Made by a program: the position numbers and the translations under genes
Notes under the pieces: generated by a model
Database searches by the model: none
Told to the model about the DNA's origin: nothing
The model's input: the letters and a program-made list of their open reading frames with translations, nothing else
Origin: an uncultured Eubacteriales bacterium
Lineage (GTDB): Bacteria; Bacillota; Clostridia; Oscillospirales; Acutalibacteraceae
Direction: 5' to 3'
DNA length: 11,445 nt
NCBI GenBank assembly: GCA_934486455.1
Contig: CAKSPR010000050.1
Location: 1-11,445, forward strand
Shown here: one piece after another, positions 6,898 to 11,445 of the stretch
Position numbering within the stretch: position 1 is the stretch's first letter
How the letters are laid out: the number at the start of each line of letters is the position of its first letter

Positions 6898-9141
6898 TTG
6901 GCGCCAAAGAAAAAAGCCGCCTCCCGCTCGGGCAGGGCGGAAAAGGACCTTAACGCAACCATAATCGGCTCGGGACTGGTGGTTGAGCAGCCCGTTTCCG
7001 AGACCCTTGAGGTAAACTATATGCCCTATGCCATGAGCGTTATAGTTTCCCGCGCCATTCCCGAAATAGACGGATTTAAGCCCGCCCACCGAAAACTGCT
7101 TTACACCATGTATCAAATGGGGCTTTTGTCGGGCAATCTTGTTAAATCGGCCAACATCGTCGGCCAGACCATGAAGCTCAACCCCCACGGCGACGCGGCT
7201 ATATACGACACCCTTGTGCGCCTTTCCCGAGGAAATGAAACGCTGCTTCACCCCTATATCGAGTCGAAAGGCTCCTTCGGTAAGGCATATTCGAGAGACA
7301 TGGTTCCGGCGGCCTACCGTTATACCGAGGCGGGTCTTGCAAAATTCTCGGCCGAAATATTTGCCGATATTTCCAAGGATACGGTGGATTTTGTCGACAA
7401 CTACGACGCCACAATGAAGGAGCCCACCCTCCTTCCGGTGACATTTCCCTCGGTGCTTGTAAACGCCAACACGGGTATTGCAGTCGGAATGGCAAGCTCC
7501 ATATGCTCCTTTAACCTTAAAGAGGTGTGCGAAACCGCCGTCAATTTCATCCGCGACCCCGACACCGACATAATCGACACACTTCCCGCGCCCGACTTTC
7601 CCGGCGGCGGAACGGTTATGTACGACGCCGACGAGATGAAAAAAATATACGAGACCGGCCGCGGCGGCTTTAAGGTAAGGGGAAAATATACCTACGACAA
7701 GGCGTATAACTGCATCGACATAACTCAGATCCCTCCCACCACCAACTGCGAAAGCATTATCGAAAAGGTCATAGAGCTTGTAAAGCTTAAAAAAATAACC
7801 GAAATCAACGACATCCGCGACGAAACCGGCCGCGACGGAATGAAAATAACCATCGATCTCAAAAGGGGAATAGATCCCGACAAGCTCATGCAAAAGCTCT
7901 TTAGGCTGACCCCCCTTGAGGATACCTTTTCCTGCAATTTCAATATACTCATTGCCGGCTCGCCGAGGGTCATGGGAATCAGAGAAATACTCGAGGAATG
8001 GGTGGCATTTCGCTCCCAGTGCGTTCAGCGCAGGGTGTATTTCGACCTGAAAAAGGCCGGGGATAAGCTGCACCTTTTAAAGGGACTTTCGAAAATTTTG
8101 CTCGATATTGACAAGGCGGTCAAGATCGTCCGGGAGACCGAAAGTGAGAGCGAGGTTGTTCCCAACCTTATGATAGGCTTCGGAATCGATGAGATTCAGG
8201 CAAATTTTGTGGCCGAAATAAAGCTCCGCCATCTCAATCGGGAATACATCCTAAAGCGTACCGAGGAGATAGAAGGACTCGAGCAGAGCATTGCCGACAT
8301 GGAGGACATTCTTTCAAAGAAATCCCGCATTAAATCCATCATAATTTCCGAGCTTCGGGAGGTTTCCAAAAAATACGGACAGCCCAGAAAAACCGACATT
8401 GTTTATAAAACCGATGAGCCAGAAGAAGCCTATGAGGAAAAAATCCCCGATTATCCGGTCACCCTTTTCTTTACCAAGGACGGATATTTCAAAAAAATCA
8501 CCCCCCAGTCGCTTAGAATGAGCGGAGAGCAGAAGCTCAAGGAGGGAGACGAAATAATCGAAACCGCAGAGGCAAACAACGACACCGAGCTTATGTTCTT
8601 TACCGACAAATGCCAGGTTTATAAGACCCGTGCCGCCGCTTTCGCCGATACCAAGGCCAGCGTGCTGGGAGATTTTGTGGCCTCCAAGCTTGAAATGGAG
8701 GAGGGCGAAACGGTGGTCTATATGGCCGTTATTAAGGAATATAAGGGCAACATGCTCTTCTTCTATGAAAACGGAAAGGTTGCGAAAATCGACATTTCGG
8801 CGTATGAAACAAAGACCAACCGCAAAAAGCTCATCAACGCATACAGCGACAAATCCCCCCTTGCCGCCGTCGTTTACGCCACCGAGGAAGGGGAGTATAT
8901 GCTCCGTTCGTCAAACGGTAAGATACTGCTGTTCAACTCGGCCGCAATAAGCACGAAAACCACCAAAAACACTCAGGGCGTGGCGGTCATGACCCAGCGC
9001 AAGGGACACCGGCTTATGAGTGCAGAGCCGTATGTCGACGGAACCCTGCTTTCTCCCCACCGCTATCGCACAAAGACCCTGCCCTCCGCCGGAAGCACCT
9101 TAAAGGCCGAGGAAAAAGGAGAGCAGATGTCGCTTATATAG
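6898..9141 (+). CDS. parC: DNA topoisomerase IV-like subunit A (ParC/GyrA family)
   Basis: This is the DNA cleavage-religation subunit and partner of the preceding B subunit. The 747-residue protein opens with the winged-helix region (YAMSVIVSRAIPEIDGFKPAHRKLLY), then the quinolone-determining segment NPHGDAAIYDT. The catalytic Tyr142 follows Arg141 in AAYRYTEAG and forms the transient link to DNA. A coiled coil with the C-gate lies about 370-500. The rest (about 510-740) is a beta-pinwheel DNA-wrapping domain with blades such as VTLFFTKDGYFKKI and MLFFYENGKVAKI. I see no glycine-rich GyrA box (QRRGGKG-like), which favours a decatenating topo IV type over gyrase. Ala100 stands where GyrA has Ser83; Asp104 (GyrA Asp87) is kept. 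The TTG at 6898 lies 9 bases after GGAGAG; an earlier TTG at 6889 is too close to that site. Confidence 0.93.
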   Translation: MAPKKKAASRSGRAEKDLNATIIGSGLVVEQPVSETLEVNYMPYAMSVIVSRAIPEIDGFKPAHRKLLYTMYQMGLLSGNLVKSANIVGQTMKLNPHGDAAIYDTLVRLSRGNETLLHPYIESKGSFGKAYSRDMVPAAYRYTEAGLAKFSAEIFADISKDTVDFVDNYDATMKEPTLLPVTFPSVLVNANTGIAVGMASSICSFNLKEVCETAVNFIRDPDTDIIDTLPAPDFPGGGTVMYDADEMKKIYETGRGGFKVRGKYTYDKAYNCIDITQIPPTTNCESIIEKVIELVKLKKITEINDIRDETGRDGMKITIDLKRGIDPDKLMQKLFRLTPLEDTFSCNFNILIAGSPRVMGIREILEEWVAFRSQCVQRRVYFDLKKAGDKLHLLKGLSKILLDIDKAVKIVRETESESEVVPNLMIGFGIDEIQANFVAEIKLRHLNREYILKRTEEIEGLEQSIADMEDILSKKSRIKSIIISELREVSKKYGQPRKTDIVYKTDEPEEAYEEKIPDYPVTLFFTKDGYFKKITPQSLRMSGEQKLKEGDEIIETAEANNDTELMFFTDKCQVYKTRAAAFADTKASVLGDFVASKLEMEEGETVVYMAVIKEYKGNMLFFYENGKVAKIDISAYETKTNRKKLINAYSDKSPLAAVVYATEEGEYMLRSSNGKILLFNSAAISTKTTKNTQGVAVMTQRKGHRLMSAEPYVDGTLLSPHRYRTKTLPSAGSTLKAEEKGEQMSLI

Positions 9142-9442
9142 CGCTTGCGGAACGGTTGAAAGAAAAAAGGCGCAGCCCCGAAAAATTCAACCGAAAAAGC
9201 CCGTAAAAACGAAAAAGGGGAACGGCGAAATTTTCACCGAACCCCTTTAACAAGGTTTTAAAGGCCAATGCCTTTATATTAAAATGTTTTTAAAGCATTT
9301 GCGAATATTTCCGCAAAGGTCAAAAACATTTGCGGAATAAACAGCAAACGCTTCTTGTTTGTCCCGCAAGGATATTATAACCGCGAAAATCGAATTTATA
9401 ACAGCTTTTTTTAAAATATAATATTATTATGAAAATTTTGTC
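9142..9442. repeat. Non-coding region rich in inverted repeats between parC and secG
   Basis: No gene is visible. Six inverted repeats occur in a row: CGGTTGAA/TTCAACCG (9153-9160, 9186-9193), AAAGGGG/CCCCTTT (9214-9220, 9242-9248), AAAGGC/GCCTTT (9260-9265, 9270-9275), AAATG/CATTT (9282-9286, 9296-9300), TTCCGCAAA/TTTGCGGAA (9309-9317, 9329-9337) and CAAAC/GTTTG (9345-9349, 9357-9361). Some share arms: CGCAAA at 9312-9317 can also pair with TTTGCG at 9298-9303. From about 9375 the sequence is very AT-rich, resembling an UP element ahead of the secG promoter. Confidence 0.7.
9214..9260. terminator. Probable terminator of the rlmH-parE-parC transcript
   Basis: AAAGGGG (9214-9220) pairs with CCCCTTT (9242-9248), with a GG/CC pair set inside the loop. 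Rightward, the tail AACAAGGTTTT is only moderately T-rich. Leftward, the minus strand reads TTTTTCGTTTTT directly after the stem, a better tail, so the element may work in both directions. A second short stem with a 4-base loop (9260-9275) follows at once. Confidence 0.5.
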
Positions 9443-9471
9443 TTGATTTTTCTGAAATAATGTGTTATACT
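9443..9471 (+). promoter_or_regulatory. Sigma-A promoter of secG with extended -10
   Basis: TTGATT (9443-9448) is followed after exactly 17 bases by TATACT (9466-9471). TG sits one base before the -10 hexamer, giving the extended -10 form TGTTATACT. The upstream stretch is nearly pure A and T. This is the best promoter in the window; the leader would be about 35 bases. Confidence 0.85.
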
Positions 9472-9511
9472 CAAAAGGCTAATTGAAAATACTGTTCGGA
9501 GGATGTTTTAA

Positions 9512-9763
9512 ATGAAAATCGCAGAAATACTCTTAGGTGCATTTCTTATTATATTTGCTCTTGTTATAATTGCCGTTATTCTTCTTCAGGAGGGCAGAAG
9601 ATCGGGCGTTGCCGGCGCAGTCAGCGGCGGTGCCGATACCTTCCTTTCCAAAAACAAGGCTCACACCCTTTCTTCCAAGCTCCAGAGAATCACCAAGTAC
9701 ATCACCATTATCTTCATGCTTCTTGTTATTGCGGCTGACGTTATTTCCATTCTCAGCAAATAA
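9512..9763 (+). CDS. secG: Preprotein translocase subunit SecG
   Basis: SecG is the small accessory subunit of the SecYEG channel in the cytoplasmic membrane and helps SecA-driven protein export. The 83-residue protein has the family layout. A first membrane helix (about 5-25) runs into the conserved LLQEGRRSG, followed by a glycine-rich loop GAVSGGADTFLSK and then a second membrane helix (about 62-81). Length is normal. The ATG at 9512 is preceded by GGAGGA (9498-9503). It has its own strong promoter and its own terminator, so it is a single-gene unit. The common Firmicutes neighbours rnr, smpB and tmRNA are not present downstream. Confidence 0.96.
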   Translation: MKIAEILLGAFLIIFALVIIAVILLQEGRRSGVAGAVSGGADTFLSKNKAHTLSSKLQRITKYITIIFMLLVIAADVISILSK

Positions 9764-9860
9764 TTTTGCCGTAAAAACGGACCCATTGGGCGGGAGAACC
9801 GTGACCGACTCTGTCCGGCCGACCTGATGAGCCGATAAAAAAACAATAATTAAACCTTAA
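9764..9860. other. secG 3' untranslated region
   Basis: This is a short GC-rich stretch (about 9766-9837) with small complementary segments, such as CCGT/ACGG at 9767-9777 and CGGC/GCCG near 9817-9835, then an A-rich run. It contains CTGATGA, the hammerhead ribozyme core heptamer, but the required GAAA and flanking stems are absent. I cannot assign it to a known RNA family. Confidence 0.4.
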
Positions 9861-9903
9861 ACGGGCGCTTTGGCATTTTTCAAGGCGCCCGTCGTTATTT
9901 TTT
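9861..9903 (+). terminator. Strong intrinsic terminator after secG
   Basis: ACGGGCGCTTT (9861-9871) pairs with AAGGCGCCCGT (9882-9892): 11 pairs with one G-U wobble around a 10-base loop. CGTTATTTTTT follows at 9893-9903. It isolates secG from the bofA-like gene 60 bases downstream. Confidence 0.9.
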
Positions 9904-9923
9904 CAAGACAAGCCGCATATTAT
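9895..9923 (+). promoter_or_regulatory. Candidate sigma-E promoter of the bofA-like gene
   Basis: TTATTTT (9895-9901), 14 bases, then CATATTAT (9916-9923) resembles the Bacillus sigma-E consensus (kmATATT, 14 bases, CATACAnT), with 5 of 7 and 6 of 8 matches. bofA is a sigma-E gene in B. subtilis, so the position fits. The match overlaps the T-run of the secG terminator and is AT-rich, so chance is quite possible. Confidence 0.3.
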
Positions 9924-9964
9924 TTAAAAAAGCCAAAATCATAAAAGCCTTGGAGGGAGATAAT

Positions 9965-10234
9965 ATGCTGACAGCGGTCAAATACGGTATATACGCCGCC
10001 ATTATAATTGCGGGAATAGCCATGCTTGTCATTCTTTTTAAAAACGGAAAACCCCTGCGCACTCTTTTTTGGTCGGGTGCGGCAGGGGTAATATGTCTTT
10101 TTGCTGTGTATATTGTCGGCAAATATACCGCCCAAACGGTGGCCGTCAACGGCTATACGCTGGCAGGCTCATTTTTCGGCGGCGTGCCGGGTGTCATAGC
10201 CTTGGTGGCAGCGGGGGCAGTGCTTGGTATTTAG
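9965..10234 (+). CDS. bofA: BofA-family pro-sigma-K processing regulator (small membrane protein)
   Basis: The 89-residue protein is almost entirely hydrophobic, with membrane segments at about 7-26, 34-55 and 64-88, matching BofA in size and layout. Shared features with B. subtilis BofA are an early K-P-L segment (NGKPLRT, about 28-34) and the C-terminal pattern Asn, about 10 residues, then FFGGVPGVIALV, equivalent to ISGILGIPGIAALV. In Bacillus, BofA sits in the outer forespore membrane with SpoIVFA and holds the SpoIVFB protease inactive until the forespore signals, so that sigma-K appears on time. The ATG at 9965 is 8 bases after GGAGG (9952-9956); an upstream TTG at 9950 overlaps that site. 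It appears to be a lone gene. The family call rests on pattern recognition of a short hydrophobic protein, so some doubt remains. Confidence 0.72.
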   Translation: MLTAVKYGIYAAIIIAGIAMLVILFKNGKPLRTLFWSGAAGVICLFAVYIVGKYTAQTVAVNGYTLAGSFFGGVPGVIALVAAGAVLGI

Positions 10235-10305
10235 AATTTGAAAGATCGGCGGATTTTTCCGAGACAGAAATTTGAATTCGCTTAATCACGCTTCTTTGTT
10301 ATCTG

Positions 10306-10354
10306 TCGACCGACTTTCTCGGTCGAAAGAGCAGCCGGCACCGCCGCTCTGCTC
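10306..10354. terminator. Paired hairpins at the convergent bofA/thyA boundary
   Basis: TCGACCGA (10306-10313) pairs perfectly with TCGGTCGA (10319-10326) over a 5-base loop. Next to it GAGCAG-C-CGGC (10329-10339) pairs with GCCG-CT-CTGCTC (10343-10354): 10 pairs with a small internal loop. The second begins 5 bases past the thyA stop on the minus strand and is followed there by only three Ts, so it is a modest terminator for thyA. Neither has a good rightward T-run for bofA. Confidence 0.5.
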
Positions 10355-10358
10355 GCCG

Positions 10359-11189
10359 CTATATGGCGACGGGCACCTTTTTGCCCAGCTTGTGGAACTG
10401 ATAATCCTCGACGATAAAATCGTCCACGGTGAATTTATAAAAATCGTCCACATCGGGATTGAGCCGCACCTTGGGTGCTTCAAACGGCTCTTTTGCGATG
10501 ACCTCCTTTACAAGGTCGATGTGGCGGTCGTAAATGTGGGCGTCGGCGATTATGTGCACGAATTCGCCCGGTTCAAATCCCGTGACCTGAGCGATCATCA
10601 TTGTGAGCGCGCTGTATTGGCAGACATTCCAGTTGTTGGCCGTCAGCATATCCTGAGAGCGCTGATTCAAAACGGCATTGAGCTTGTTGCCCGTGACATT
10701 AAAGGTCATACTGTAAGCGCAGGGATAAAGGTGCATCTCGTGAAGGTCGCTATGGTTGTATATGTTGGTCATAATTCTGCGGGAGCAGGGATTGTGTTTC
10801 AGGTCGTAAAGCACGCGGTCGACCTGGTCAAATTCACCCTCGGCGTATTTGTGCTTTATGCCGAGCTGGTAACCGTAGGCCTTGCCGATAGAGCCGCTTT
10901 CGTCCGCCCAGGAATCCCATATGTGGCTGTTAAGGTCGTGAGTGTTGTTGGACTTTTTTTGCCATATCCAAAGAATTTCGTCGATGGCCGCAGTATAGTT
11001 TATTTTACGCAGGGTCATTAGGGGAAATTCCTTTTGCAGGTCGTAACGGTTTACAATGCAGAATTTTTTGACCGTGTGGGCAGGGGTGCCGTCGTCCCAA
11101 TGGGGACGCACATTAAACGCGGTGTCCCACACCCCGTTTTCAAGAATATCCCTGCAGTTTTTTACAAATACCTGATCGGCATATGACAT
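10359..11189 (-). CDS. thyA: Thymidylate synthase ThyA (variant active site)
   Basis: ThyA methylates dUMP to dTMP using 5,10-methylenetetrahydrofolate, the de novo source of thymine for DNA. The 276-residue protein shows most family marks: Glu71 in DEILWIW, Trp91 and Trp94 in IWDSWADESG, Arg137-Arg138 (dUMP phosphate) in CSRRIM, catalytic Cys157 in LYPCAYS, Arg177, Ser178 and Asp180 in NQRSQD, Asn188, His218 and Tyr220 in DAHIYDRHIDLV, and the closing C-terminus PVAI. The residue after the catalytic Cys is Ala158, where E. coli has His147, and the surrounding LYPCAYSMTF differs from the common APCH(x)xxQF, so it belongs to a divergent branch. The ATG follows AAGGAG (11199-11204 on this strand). 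It starts 6 bases after the upstream gene ends and is probably co-transcribed and coupled with it. Confidence 0.95.
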   Translation of the reverse strand: MSYADQVFVKNCRDILENGVWDTAFNVRPHWDDGTPAHTVKKFCIVNRYDLQKEFPLMTLRKINYTAAIDEILWIWQKKSNNTHDLNSHIWDSWADESGSIGKAYGYQLGIKHKYAEGEFDQVDRVLYDLKHNPCSRRIMTNIYNHSDLHEMHLYPCAYSMTFNVTGNKLNAVLNQRSQDMLTANNWNVCQYSALTMMIAQVTGFEPGEFVHIIADAHIYDRHIDLVKEVIAKEPFEAPKVRLNPDVDDFYKFTVDDFIVEDYQFHKLGKKVPVAI

Positions 11190-11195
11190 TTTTAT

Positions 11196-11445
11196 CTACT
11201 CCTTATTAAGTTCGTCAAGGGTCAGTCCGAAGGCGGGGAGAAATTCCTTTATAAAAACCTCAGCCTCGGGTACGCCCAGCTCTTTAATATGGGAAAGGGT
11301 GGATTTTTCGGCCTCTTTAAATTCGGAGTTTCCCATGTTGCCTTCTTCGATGCATTTTATGAGAGCCGAGATTTTATCGGCTGCCTTGCAAAGCCGCCAA
11401 AGCTCACCGTCCCCGTCGGAGGGTGAAAAATAAGGGGCGTAATCC
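11196..11445 (-). CDS. yfbR: YfbR-like HD-domain 5'-deoxynucleotidase, C-terminal part
   Basis: The gene enters from the right edge; its last 82 residues and a TAG stop are visible on the minus strand. The segment LWRLCKAADKISALIKCIEEGNMGNSEF matches the C-terminal helices of E. coli YfbR ([21 protein letters not shown]), and FIKEFLPAFGLTLDEL matches its ending FVPSFHLSLDEI. YfbR is a metal-dependent HD phosphohydrolase that removes the phosphate from deoxynucleoside 5'-monophosphates. The HD metal-binding residues lie outside the window, so activity is not verifiable. Its stop codon adjoins the AAGGAG of thyA and the gap is 6 bases, so the two form an operon on the same deoxynucleotide branch. 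The family assignment from this fragment is good but not absolute. Confidence 0.85.
   Translation of the reverse strand, partial: DYAPYFSPSDGDGELWRLCKAADKISALIKCIEEGNMGNSEFKEAEKSTLSHIKELGVPEAEVFIKEFLPAFGLTLDELNKE

Noticed and set aside
6847..8073. Long (408-codon) minus-strand open frame inside parC
   Set aside because: It lies wholly opposite a gene with clear conserved catalytic motifs. Its length reflects the codon composition of that gene, and it matches no family I recognise.
9764..9845. Hammerhead ribozyme or fluoride-riboswitch-like motif (CTGATGA)
   Set aside because: The GAAA core and the three stems of a hammerhead are absent, as are the 5' GATGG and GTTC parts of the fluoride riboswitch. 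It also lies in the 3' region of secG, before a terminator.
10234..10330. 0A-box-like TGTCGAC and GGTCGAA within the hairpin at 10306-10326
   Set aside because: Each differs from TGTCGAA by a base, both are explained by the hairpin symmetry, and they lie between convergent gene ends rather than at a promoter.
10272..11021. 249-codon plus-strand open frame
   Set aside because: It is antisense to thyA, whose catalytic residues are unmistakable, and it has no recognisable domain.
1..11445. Mobile element, prophage or defence island
   Set aside because: No transposase, integrase, terminal repeats, toxin-antitoxin pair, restriction or nuclease effector genes are visible; every gene belongs to a core or sporulation family.

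Overview
The window looks like part of a chromosome from a spore-forming Clostridia bacterium, most likely of the Oscillospiraceae/Ruminococcaceae group. The evidence is a Spo0A sporulation regulator, a BofA-like sporulation membrane protein, low-GC Gram-positive style AGGAGG ribosome binding sites, frequent TTG starts, and a gene order (murA, WalJ-type metallo-beta-lactamase, rlmH, type IIA topoisomerase pair) typical of Firmicutes. No sequence comparison could be run, so the taxonomy is inference. I see no phage, insertion sequence, CRISPR array, defence system, tRNA or rRNA. The content is mostly core housekeeping plus sporulation genes.

Layout. 1-351 is the 3' end of a sirtuin (NAD-dependent deacylase) on the plus strand. 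352-809 is non-coding, with a short tandem repeat, several palindromes, a terminator and a promoter. 810-1586 is spo0A, the master regulator of sporulation, closed by a strong terminator near 1759-1805. 1806-2058 is a structured leader of murA. 2059-3339 is murA (first committed step of peptidoglycan synthesis). It is separated by a long terminator-like hairpin from a WalJ/YycJ-like metallo-beta-lactamase (3436-4224). rlmH (4339-4821) follows, then the two subunits of a topoisomerase IV-like type IIA topoisomerase (4833-6812 and 6898-9141). rlmH and the B subunit are translationally coupled.

9142-9511 is non-coding and unusually rich in inverted repeats, ending in a clear sigma-A promoter for secG (9512-9763). 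A strong terminator separates secG from a bofA-like gene (9965-10234). From the other side a minus-strand operon arrives: the C-terminal part of a YfbR-type HD-domain 5'-deoxynucleotidase (11445-11196), then thyA (11189-10359), tightly coupled. The convergent bofA/thyA boundary holds two hairpins.

How the genes fit together. Cell wall (murA), wall-linked or DNA-repair nuclease (WalJ-like), ribosome modification (rlmH), chromosome decatenation (topo IV pair) and protein export (secG) form a growth cluster. Spo0A and BofA belong to sporulation, controlling its entry and a late mother-cell checkpoint. YfbR and ThyA act on the same dUMP/dTMP branch of deoxynucleotide metabolism. The points most worth a second look are residue-level: a missing acidic pocket residue in Spo0A, an alanine at the quinolone-contact serine in the topoisomerase A subunit, a histidine-to-alanine change beside the catalytic cysteine of ThyA, and several structured intergenic regions. 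I found no convincing previously undescribed multi-gene system.
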